Shown here: one piece after another, positions 53,933 to 64,000 of the stretch
Layout: each line of letters starts with the position of its first letter
Numbering within the stretch: the first letter of the stretch is position 1
DNA from: Stenopsyche tienmushanensis
Lineage: Eukaryota; Arthropoda; Insecta; Trichoptera; Stenopsychidae
DNA: 64,000 nt
Assembly: GCA_008973525.1 (NCBI GenBank)
Contig: WACJ01000391.1
Span: 179,718 to 243,717 of the forward strand
Direction: 5' to 3'
The notes under the pieces: generated by a model
What the model saw: the letters and a program-made list of their open reading frames with translations, nothing else
The model's database searches: none
What the model was told of the DNA's origin: nothing
Translations under genes and position numbers: made by a program

Positions 53933-56900
53933 TTATGACGGTGCAGCAGGTAAATTATGTATACTACGTCGTCGCAAGAACGTTCTTCCTGATGATGGTA
54001 ACTGTCGCGCTAATAAAACCAAAGACGAAGCCAAAGCCAATCGAGCCGGAGCCGATCTACCGCCCGGCAATCTAACGAAGACTGACGTCACGGCGGCCAG
54101 ACCGTCCTCGGTAGGTTCCACTGCGACCGGACGAACTTCCATCGAAGACATAGTTTGTTTTGTACGAGTGCGCCTTCTTTGAGCCGGCGAAGATTGCTGC
54201 CCCAATAATAATGTTACCGCAGCGAACGGACGCTTTGCCATGGTCAACATTTCAACAACGTGTCTCCTTCTCGCTCTGCGTACGTCGGCGGCTTGTTTCG
54301 CCTTCCAAGCCACGACGCAAAGCGCCAAGAACAAAAAGAAACAAGAAAAGAACACAGAAAAGAACACAAACAAGTCGATATGTAATTGATCTTGTCTGAA
54401 GAATATCATTCCTTTGCTTCCTCCTGCAGTTCCGTCGTCCGTATTCGATACTCTTAATATGAGATAAAACTTCGTATAACCGAGATCATGAACTGCTTGC
54501 GGCAATGTTAAAACGAGTCGATTCCTCAAGCCCTGCACCCAGAGTAGAGTATTTCTTTTATCGACGGTTACGTACGTATTCAGATCTTCCGCTTGGTGTT
54601 TGATCAGCGTGTATTCGATTATTCCGTCAAACGATTGAGATTTGTACGCCTTATCGGAGCTGTTGTTACCGAAAAAGGCGTCGAACGTGTGCCATGAATT
54701 GTGGCGTAAAAATGAAGGATCCAAATCGACGTGATGAGCGCCTGTGCTTTCATTGACGGAGACGACGAATGAACTGTCGTTTGGACTCATAAATACATCA
54801 AGAGCTCCCCGAGTTACGTCTATGATTACTCTTATGTCGACGTTCATGAACCTCGGTATGACAACAAAAAATACCGTTTGGCCAGAGTTCAACAGTCGTG
54901 GATTAACTTTGCATTCGTCTGAAAATAAAAAAAAATATTATGAATGAACCAAACCTTTTGAAACATATATGAACCCTTCTGTCAATAAGTAAATTGGAAG
55001 GAAATTGAAATTTTCATCGACAGACGGAATAAATAAAATAAAATATACCGATCAATTTTCCATCGAAGCACATTTTGTTATCGGCCGTCATCATTTTGTA
55101 GCATTGATGTCCATTTTTCGGATCGCCCATGTAAGAATCTTTACATTTAACGCATTGATACCTCCAGCATTCCTGAGCAGAGTTCTTGCTCAGCGTAGAA
55201 GTTTGGCAAGTGGCATCGCTCTCCGTATTATTTCCGCAATTACATTTTTCTCCGGTTACGGCATCACAGACGTCACCGTGCCCATGGCATTCACATCTAT
55301 TGGAGCAATTTATAAATTAGTAATACGCTCTTTCTTGAATTGCAAAAAAGGCACGTCGATAAAAAACGACACTTACGGACGGCACGGTATACGAAAGTCT
55401 TCCGATCCTCTAAAAAATCCACCAATACATCTATCGCATCTTAGCCCGTCTGTGTTATTGGCACATTGCAAACACTTAGCTTTGGCTGTAGGACCTTCAT
55501 TCAAATACCGCAACACTTCCGACGTAGATATATCATTAACGGACCCGATATCATCAGATTCACTCAAGCATACGCTACTGTGACCGTTGCAATAAGTAAT
55601 ACAGGGAACGCATTGCACGTTGTTAACAGGATCGCCGACGAATAAAGGCTTGCATTTTTCACATTGTGCACCCTATAAAATAAATTAAAAAACGCGCATT
55701 AGATATTAAAAAAAGAATTAACAAACGTCGAATAATAATTGAAAAAATCACCATTGTATTGTTAAGACATTCTAAACAATGATTCAATTTATCAGGCCCT
55801 TTACAATTGGCATGACCGTTGCATTGACATTGAATGCTGCAGTTTGCTCCAACGTATCCAAAATTGCAGCTACACACGTCGGGTCTCACACAGGAGCCTC
55901 TGACGCAGCCTTGAGTACAAACAGGCACGCATTGTCCTCCGGCATCACGATGACCGGGACCGCACACGCATTTATATTCTTTGTACAAGTCTTCGCAGTG
56001 TTCCGAAATGGGATCGCATTTATGATGTCCGTTTTCACACTCGTTCTCGGGAGGGCATTGAACGAAATACCATAAAATCGTATCGTTCAAGTTCAATTCA
56101 ACTCCGTGATATTCGGCGAATATTTCCTTGCACGTCGAATGTATAGGATCGATCGGACTGTCGAGGGAGCCTTCGGTGCAAACGCCTTCGCCGTTTCCGT
56201 CTTCTCTTCCGCACCAACCGCAGTGAGCGTGACGTAGACATTCATCGCACTGGGTGAAATTTGAGCAAGGCGATGGACACTGTTCTATTTCTTCCGGTCT
56301 TATGACTAATCCGCAAACTCCTCCGGCACAATAAAGCGGTTGATATGACGGTGCTAAGCACTGATTTAAATGCGTAGCCCAATGACATTCCCGAGTGCCA
56401 CCCTCGGCACCCTTGGCTTTTAAACATGTATAGCAGTCTTGATATGTGTGACATTTTTGAGGACAGAGTTCTAATTCTTTTATTTTGATACTGCTCTTAC
56501 TTATATCTGATTTCAAAACGCATGACCAGTTGAAAATAGGCTCTTCTGAAAGCTTAGGGTTGGAGTTGCCTGAAAGAAAGCAAAATATGTATTTTTAAAT
56601 CGATTAAGCTTTTCTCTCTAAGTATATTGTATTTTCTTAAATACTGACTTGTGAGCAAAGCTTGACGAGTCCAAAGGCAATGTTCGTGAGAACATCGATT
56701 GCAGTCTGAAGCAGCGCATATTCTCGGACAAAAACTTATGTCGTTAATTTTCGCAGTCGATGAATCACACATACTTCCAGCATTAGGGCATTCTTGTTCG
56801 TGCGGAATACATTTACCTATAAAAATAAAATTATTAATATATACCACGCGTTTAATACAAGATTTAATACAAATAATCAGGTTCCGTGTGATTGCATACT

Positions 56901-59900
56901 GATTACTGAAAATTAAGGTATTATATAGATACATAGGTGTACAAGACTGTGGGAGGAGCTACAACACACACTCGACTCAGATCCGTGGGGACTGTCATAC
57001 AAAATTTAATGGGGAAACTACAGGGAGAAGGACAACGCGGAATCCCCCACACCATTCAGCAGAGATGAACTGCAATTGGCGGGAAGTAAGTGTTGCAACG
57101 TTTGAGTGATGCAATCAAGAAAAATGACCACATTTGGCTAAAAAGAAAGCGTCGTTTCACCACATGAAAATGCCTTGGCCACGACAATTAAGTCTTCGAT
57201 TAGGAATGGAATAAAAATTTCAATAAGTGTGTAAATTACAGTGTGATAGTGATATAATTTTACCTGTTCCACAAGCTGAGCACCATTGACAAATTGGTGT
57301 ACTTTCCGGGTGTGAGGGCCATGTAGCTAAACACGACTCGCATGTGCTAAAATTTGCACACAATCTCTTAGCAATCAAAGCGCTATCGCAGATACCGCCA
57401 TTATTTTTAATAAGAGTTCCGTTGTGAATATCGCATAAATCCGACGATTTTCCATTTGAATAACAGTGCGTAGAATTATAACCACTGAGCGGATATACAG
57501 TGCAAAAACTGCATCCCATGTAAAGACGGCAGGCTTTTTTCCCGCTGCTCCATAGGCGACATAAATCGGAGGGAAGGAAAATTCTCGTCACTTGGCACTG
57601 AGCACCACCATCCCATCCACCGACAACGTACAATGCGCCACTTTCAGCGTCCAATGTCATAGCGTGAGCATAAGTTGGAGGCGGAAGTTCGCCGACAATT
57701 TCAACGTCTAAAATTAAAATATAATATTAGACAGTTTGAAGTTAAAAAATAAAATAAAACAGCAGCGAGAGTGGAACCTTTAATGAGACAGATCCATTGA
57801 TTGCAATTGTAAACGTATGCCGATAACAAATCTGTAGCATTATGTGGATGAGTTTGACCACCGAATATGATCATGTAGTCTTCAGTTGTCACAGCAGAAT
57901 GTAGAAATCTGGCACGAGGTATGTTGTCGTTTGGATTATTCAGTTCCGGAAACGTTGGCAGTTCACTCCACGTTGATGTTTGATAGTTCAAAGAAAACAG
58001 CTTATTTGAAATAAAAGATCCGTTTGTAGAATACAAATATCCCCCGAAAATATAAAAACTTTGCGTATGAGAATGATAAACAGTGCTGTGTCCGCATATT
58101 CCAATGGGTTTAGCTCCTTTTGTCTTCAATATATCCCATTTGTTCGTCTCAAGATCGTATTCCCAAACGTCGGCTAAAAATCCATGCTCGAGCGAAAATC
58201 CTCCAATCAAAACAAGACTTTCAGATTCTTGATGCTTCTGTAGCGTTAACGTGTGTCCGGCTAAAGCCGGCGGTTGTTTATCTCTCGTTATAATGCTCCA
58301 CCGTTGATCTTTCAAGCTAAATTGCCAGAAATCTCCCAGTGTTTTATTTTTAACGTCCGTACCCTGAAGAGTTAGACCACCGTATATATAAATTATTTGA
58401 CGCACGTGTATCATTTCAGCAGCATGAAAATATCTACCCTCGGGCATTTTAGCTTCGGTAGTTGCTTCCACCGTGACTTGCATCCAGGTATTATTTCTGG
58501 TGTCGAATAAGCGTATATCGTTCAAAGGTCCGTGAGAGAGAGAATAACCGCCAAACATCCAGAGCGAGCCTCTTTTATCGGTCACTAAGGTGTGTCCAAA
58601 ACGCGGTAGAGTCTTTCTTAAATGCTCCAAAGTATCGGCGAGATGACGAGAATTAAAAAGCTCCGTAAAAATAAGCTGATGTGGATAAAGCTTAAAAGAA
58701 CAGTCGACTCCTCCCCAACCAGTAGAACAAAGACATCTTCCATATCCTTTGTCGCATACTCCTTGTTTAAAGATCGCAGTGCAATTATTCGGACACAGTT
58801 CTCGCTCACAATTTAATCCAGAAAAACCGTCAGGACACATGCAATTATTATTTTTACAGATACGCGGACTCAAGCAGCCACTTTCACAGCTTAATATTTT
58901 GTACGCTGCTTCAAATCCTTGACCGTGAGGTCCCTGTTTGTAGTGAACCGTCAAATGACCAGATCTGGCTTCGATTGTTTTGGGAGACGCGTCAGAACAA
59001 AAAACGCCGATTAATTGACTCTGTTGTGAACCGCCCAAATCGGGAAGTCCGTCATACGCGTATATTGCATTATCGCTGCACGAAACATTCAATCTTGAAG
59101 GTTCTATCGTCAGTTGAATTAGTGAATTTCTCGATAAATTTCCCGGAGATATTATCCATAAGCATTCCTTAACAGGAGGTCCGCCCCACGGAGAAGAAAG
59201 AGCCATGTGGGATCCTATTCCCTGCTCCGTAACGTTACTCAACATTCCACGAGCTTCGCATTGAAAATAGCACGAACCACCTCTTCTTGGGTCTCCATAA
59301 TAACCATATTTACATTTTTCGCAACTCGATTCCATAGTATTATCTTTACAAAAGCATTCTCCGGAGTGCGGATCACAAACTCCGAGATTTTCATCTCCGT
59401 GTTCATTACAATCACATTTACGGCATCCGTGACTAGATGTGGCATTACCATAGCTTCCCGTCTTACATTTATCACAAAATTCACCCTCCGTCCAATCTTG
59501 ACATTCGTCACAAATTCCAATACTCTTATGGCATGTAGAATGATTATTACAACCGCAGTTATTAGCGCAATCGACGCCTGTCCAACCTAAATCACACTGA
59601 CAAGTGTAATCTGGTGGTCCTAAACAATAGCCATGAAGGCAGTTATTGTAGCATGTTTTAGTGCAAGTTTTATGGCCGTCTCCAATAAAACCTCTGAGGC
59701 ATTTACAACTGTAAGATCCATGGGTGTTAGTGCAGATGGCTTCTTTATGACAGTCGTGAATACCTAATCCGCATTCATCGACATCGGGACATTGAGCATA
59801 CGCCCATTGAGCATCGAGCGACGATATATTTAATAGTCCGCTGCAGTCCATTTTTGGTTTTCCAAAATCACCTTGCACGCACGATCCTTTGATCGGATTT

Positions 59901-61822
59901 TCTCTCGAGTAACACCATCCGCAGCTCAACGATGTTAGACATGAACTGCAGTTGTAATGTTGTGCGCAAGACTTGCATTGATCTACGCGGCGATTGGATA
60001 CATCCAAATTATTTCTAGTGTTGGTTGATATTGCCCTGTCTAGCCATTCTCGGCACAATCCAAATTGATATTCACTAGTGTAAACGCTAAAACTGAAACA
60101 TTGTTGTGTGGCCTCACACCAGACGCAGCGCCCTCTTTCATCGAGACACGTTGAGCAATTGCTACGGGTATGACACGGTTGAGGACATTGTTCCAAAGAT
60201 TGTACGGCTTCAATTACTCGCCCTTTACGTTCACAGCGCGCTTCTTCGACCCACCATTCACAGCCACTATTTTGAACACAATGAGAACAACTAATATAAT
60301 TTGAGCAATTGGGACAAGACGAAGGCTGTAGCGTTAAATATCTCCAATTTTCATTAGAAGAACAATTGAGCGTCTCGTCTACTGAACGTGAAACACACAT
60401 ATTTGTTAATTCGCACCAACCACAAGAAGAATCGGTCAAACAATGAAGACAGTTGTCGTACTGATGACACGAACCGTTTGAAAAAGGCTCTAAATATTCA
60501 AATGTGAAAACCTGAAAATAAAAACTATTTATTTAAATTGATCATCGATATATTAAATAAAAGTGTGCGAATAAGTTCCTGCTGTTTTATCATCAGCACT
60601 TCACTTCTTATGAAGATACCAAAAAACGGGTTGATTTATTTACACAAAAAACAGCACGAACTTATTCACACACCCAATGAAATCATTAAAGCACATACCT
60701 TCGCATTTTCATTGGTTTTATTATGCAGTAATTCCATTTTACTTTGGTTATGAGATCTAGACGGTTTGGCAGTGAGAGCTTTATGAGCGTGAAAGTCAAC
60801 GGCCAATCTACCAGGCGCCAAAGGAGGCCATTTGGCTTCTGTGCATGTAGACGATTCAAACGCAGAGAGATTGGCGGCAATCTGGGATTGACCCAAATTT
60901 AATTCAGCTCTCGAGTGTCCTGCACAAACGCGTAGCACTTCTCCGGCTCCTGCCCAGGTCGTTGGAGTATGAAGAAATCCTCTCAATCGAGCAACCATCT
61001 CACCTTCTACATGATCTAGACTAGTATTTCCCGTGTTGAAATCTACCGTTGTTGCATTAATAATTATAACTTGATCAGGATAACTCCAATTTACGGGATG
61101 TTGATATTTAATGAACGTAAGTCCGGGTCTTTTATCTAATGAACGACATTGATCTGGTTGAGTTATTTCCGTTCCGGTTGTACCCCACCAGCCCGGAGAT
61201 TGTGACGGCGTATCTTCTCCACACACTCCATAATTATCTAAAAAAATAGATTTATTGATAAAATATAAAGATCAAATAAAGCAAATGTATTTTTTTTTAT
61301 ATTACTTTTTAATGAATTCAAATTGATTTATAATGAAAATTACCTTCTTTATGATGACAACGCGCATTTTGAACGCACCAAGTGCAGTGGTGCAATCCTA
61401 ATTTGGTGCTGATAGAAGGGAGAGGTTGACGATATTGATTCCCGGATGTTTTGATCGGTGCACCGTATGTTAAACACGAATGACAATCGCCTAAAGCTGG
61501 ACAGATTCCGCCGCATCGTACTGATTGTAAATTAGTCGTACAATTTGATCCAACCGTGCGTCCATAGCAAATCTGGAAATAGTTCATAAATTCTATTTAT
61601 TAAAATATGATTGAGATTTTAAGATTATATGCGAGTCTTGCATACAAATTACGATTTTTAATGTGATAATAAATGATGTGTTAACCTCATCAGCAGAACA
61701 CCAACCGCATTCAGGATCCGCTAAACATTCCGAATAAGATTTATGACGAGGACACGCCGATTCAGAGTCTGCACTGCCAATACCACTCAGCCAACCAGGA
61801 ATTACAAAGGCCAATAAATCAC
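53933..61822 (-). CDS. Megf8: Megf8, intact downstream part (10 exons, about 2,200 codons)
   Basis: Exons in order: 61686-61822, 61344-61572, 60699-61237, 57778-60511, 57264-57707, 56649-56816, 55752-56569, 55377-55672, 55049-55296 and 53933-54918. All borders are GT/AG and in phase, with no stop before 53933. Order: PSI-type Cys clusters (CGWCSADE; SCGWCELTNMC), calcium-binding EGF (DVDECGLGIHDCHKEAIC, about 59785-59660), further EGF/laminin-EGF modules, a CUB-like domain (about 59260-58885), EGF, and a kelch propeller (RFGHTLVTDKRGSLWMFGGY onward, 58605 to 57600). More PSI and laminin-EGF modules follow, then a transmembrane helix (FVFFSVFFSCFFLFLALCVV) and a basic cytosolic tail with MAKRPFAAVTLLL, conserved in Megf8. 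Megf8 is a large type I membrane protein; vertebrate MEGF8 works with a membrane E3 ligase to damp Hedgehog signalling, and insect function is less clear. The 2,734-bp exon is notable. Confidence 0.93.
56935..57090 (+). mobile_element. short LINE fragment in a Megf8 intron
   Basis: WEELQHTLDSDPWGLSYKI on the + strand matches the DPWG.PYK block found between the endonuclease and RT domains of R1/I-type LINEs. Antisense to Megf8. Confidence 0.6.
60563..60673. mobile_element. 111-bp MITE in a Megf8 intron
   Basis: GTGTGCGAATAAGTTCCTGC at the left and its near reverse complement at the right (GCACGAACTTATTCACACAC). Same ends as the 2.2-kb element in numb intron 4 (18287-20504). Noncoding. Confidence 0.75.
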
Positions 61823-61919
61823 CTTGAAAGAGACGAGATATATAAAATGATTGATGTAAGATAATGTGCTAATAAGTCATAGTTCATTTGATTGTAATAT
61901 TGTATTAAAATAATCTAAA

Positions 61920-62490
61920 AAGTATGTACGAAGATAGACCCAGAAGTACCCGACTAGATGTATAGATGGCTGCCAAAATAACAGAGGAACTGGGTATCAC
62001 CACAATGGAGACATTATGGAAAATCAGATGATGGTTTGATAAAAATGAATTCTCCTTGGTATTGGAAAAAATGGGACAATATCTATGACAAACTGACCTT
62101 CAGAAAGGCGGAAACATAAACTGCTAAGAATGCAATTCAGCCTATAGAACGATCTCAAGTTCTAGCAGACATACATGGATATCCTCGTTATAGAAAGAAA
62201 GTGCAGATATAAGAAAAACACAGGAAAAGAGGAAGCCCAGGAAGAGTCAATCCAATAATGGCAGGATCGCTGGGACATTGGAACTAAAGGAAGGTGAACA
62301 ACCAATTGATTCCCGCAATAAACACGGAGAGTTCACCTATCACTGACCCACGGATGCCGACAGGACATGGGTTTTTCGGTACTTACTATATAAAATTGGC
62401 AAGGAGGACTCGACAAAGTGGTCACCACTGTGACAGGATTGCGATTGATGCACGAGCATACCGTCAACACCTCAATTGTGTGTAATGTGT
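61920..62490 (+). mobile_element. LINE 3' fragments
   Basis: The + strand shows PRMPTGHGFFGTYYIKLAR and HHCDRIAIDARAYRQHLNC near 62350-62480. This is the same C-terminal TGHG.FG.YL..IGKE..HHC block seen at 37 kb. Upstream words (about 61960-62250) read like the preceding ORF2 part. It separates the broken and intact parts of Megf8. Confidence 0.6.
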
Positions 62491-62584
62491 ATTTTTATAT
62501 ATAAAATTTCATTGTATTTTTTTTAAAAATCAGTTAACAGCTCGGTGTGTGGCTCAGTTAATCAGTTGATAATCATTTGATTAC

Positions 62585-63273
62585 CCATTCACTTCATGAT
62601 ATCCTCCAACGAGCAATAAGAAGGTGGCCGTGTAGAGCAGCAGAGCTCGAGAACACGCTCTGAGTTTTAGGATAACGGACATTGCTCCCGAACTACCGAG
62701 AACTTCTCCACTAATCCAAGCGTGACATCCCAAATGAAGACATGTACATTTGATTTATCATAACATTTCTTCATTATTATGACGATGAGAATACCCACCA
62801 AAGACTATTAGATAATTGAATGAAAGCAAAAGATATTAATTATATTAATTCAATTAATAATGTAGGTAAAATTGAAAGTTAACGGAAAATACTTTACCAA
62901 TTATAGTAGAAGTGTGAAATGCGCGTTCTTTTGGAACGTTGTATCCCTCAAATGCGCCCTAGTGATAATGTAATTCACTCCAATCTTTATTTTCAATATC
63001 AAATGCAAACATTCGATCGGAAAGCTTAGAAAATCTGGAATATTAATGTTATTTGAAAAATTGATACGTTAATAAAAGTGATGTTGATCATTGAAAGCGA
63101 TAATATACCTAGCAACACCGGCTACAACACCACCATAAACTATAATGGAATGTGAATAGGAATGATAAACTGCACTATGAGCAACGACTCGCACATCTAA
63201 TTCTTTACCACCCCTAGGGTGTACTTCTTCCCAACTTTCTGTTTCAATAGAATCCAGTTTGATACGAAACATC
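62585..63273 (-). pseudogene. Megf8: Megf8 upstream kelch exons, degenerate
   Basis: Three former exons in the right order and strand. 63109-63273 is intact (IIVYGGVVAGVA kelch end) with good borders. 62898-63034 continues it in phase (RFSKLSDRMFAFDIENKDW) but has TAG at 62959-62961, then goes on with NVPKERAFHTSTIIG and a good donor. About 62585-62817 encodes NYLIVFGGYSHRHNNEE and later HLGCHAWISGEVLGSSG in a shifted frame. I count at least four frame-breaking indels, and its acceptor AG is missing. So this stretch cannot encode the expected propeller, though the exons below 61822 are intact. Either this is a decayed duplicate with working exons beyond the window, or this copy of Megf8 is broken, or the assembly is wrong here. 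Confidence 0.75.
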
Positions 63274-63344
63274 CTAAAATTAATAAACAATGAGTGTTGA
63301 ATTTCAAAATTAGGCAGAATGAACTAAAAAATACATATTACAAT

Positions 63345-63480
63345 ATCATATAGGATGCGGCAGGGAAACTACCTTATTTTAAAAATGAATAACACAAATG
63401 GTATAGGAGATATCAGTTTAAATGTTTTTTTTCATGTTACAGAGAGATATTTAGTTTTTATTTATTATGTTTTAAAAATT
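63345..63480 (-). repeat. repeat family F, copy 2
   Basis: Inverse of 48385-48545: ATGCGGCAGGGAAACTACCT and CATGTTACAGAGAGATAT. See copy 1. Confidence 0.65.
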
Positions 63481-64000
63481 ATGTCATTACGGTTTGTAAA
63501 TGCATTGAGATAGTCGAGCTATGAAGCTTCTCTGCACTTTGAAGTTTTCAGCATATCGACAGATATCTTGTCGATGTAGCTTTAATATTGTTCTTCAGTT
63601 AAGTGAGGATACTTGGATGGTCGGTGTAAACTAAGGATTTCAGATAGCCTCATATACATGGGGCTAATCGAGCGAGCGTGCCAGTCACTGAAGATCGCCC
63701 CACAAGGAATAAGGCGTCCCGCAAAATTGTTTTCATCAAAAAACCATGGTCCAATGATGCTTATTATGAGCAATGCCCACCAAACAGTTCCGCTCTTTCA
63801 AATGAACGCCACTTCATCCCTCTTGGAATAACTATTGCTTCAAGGCGTGCGGTTCAAATAAGGAAGTTTCCCTACTGCACCCTGGTGAGATGCTTCAAAA
63901 CTCGACTATTTCAACACATTCAACGCAACAGCGGAATCCCATGGATTTCATGCATGTATTTAAAAGTCTAATTATTCATTTTAGGCCTCCACGCTACAAT
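63481..64000. other. no gene assigned
   Basis: Two overlapping + strand frames (63613-63831, 63678-63971) look protein-like, with the word GGAAGTTTCCCTACTGCA that also appears in family F. Possibly a transposon remnant. The Megf8 5' exons would have to lie beyond the window. Confidence 0.25.

Noticed and set aside
58618..59590. Several + and - strand frames of 60-127 codons inside the Megf8 region
   Set aside because: They are shadows of the 2.7-kb Megf8 exon in other frames, with no splice or domain support.

Overview
The window is insect chromosomal DNA. It is AT-rich with GT-AG introns, a eukaryotic nuclear tRNA, and the animal genes numb, sulfhydryl oxidase (QSOX), an M13/neprilysin-family gene and Megf8. 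It is full of broken mariner, piggyBac, hAT and non-LTR elements. Numb resembles the insect form (long N-terminus plus three conserved aPKC-site segments), so I am confident of an insect but cannot fix the order. Gene models were built by hand from reading frames, splice signals and intron phase. No transcript evidence was available.

Layout. 0.4-14.8 kb holds no gene I recognise. It is a mosaic of interspersed repeats, mariner, piggyBac and hAT remains, and several broken protein-like reading frames that match no element family I know. 14.9-21.75 kb is numb on the + strand: a G+C- and CpG-rich 5' region, then six coding exons joining in phase into 448 codons plus stop. Its introns hold a Tigger-like MITE and a decayed piggyBac. 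21.8-29.6 kb is gene-free, with LINE and mariner fragments. 29.7-48.9 kb is a 12-exon M13-family gene on the - strand (1,196 aa). It encodes a type II membrane protein with a 20-unit Ser/Thr-rich repeat and a peptidase domain that has lost its zinc-binding motif. An intact, intronless QSOX gene lies on the same strand inside one of its introns, and a tRNA-Asn gene lies inside its first intron. 50.1-50.28 kb holds a probable orphan last exon. 53.9-63.3 kb is Megf8 on the - strand: ten downstream exons (about 2,200 codons) are intact, but the kelch exons just upstream carry a nonsense codon, several frameshifts and a missing splice acceptor.

How the genes relate. They do not form an operon or one pathway. 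Numb is a cortical endocytic adaptor that sets Notch-dependent fate. Megf8 is a large type I membrane protein. QSOX introduces disulfides in the secretory pathway. The M13-like protein is probably a non-catalytic cell-surface protein. The main structural interest is the same-strand nesting of QSOX in the M13-like gene, the pseudoenzyme with a tandem-repeat stalk, the half-decayed Megf8, and the unassigned broken frames on the left flank.
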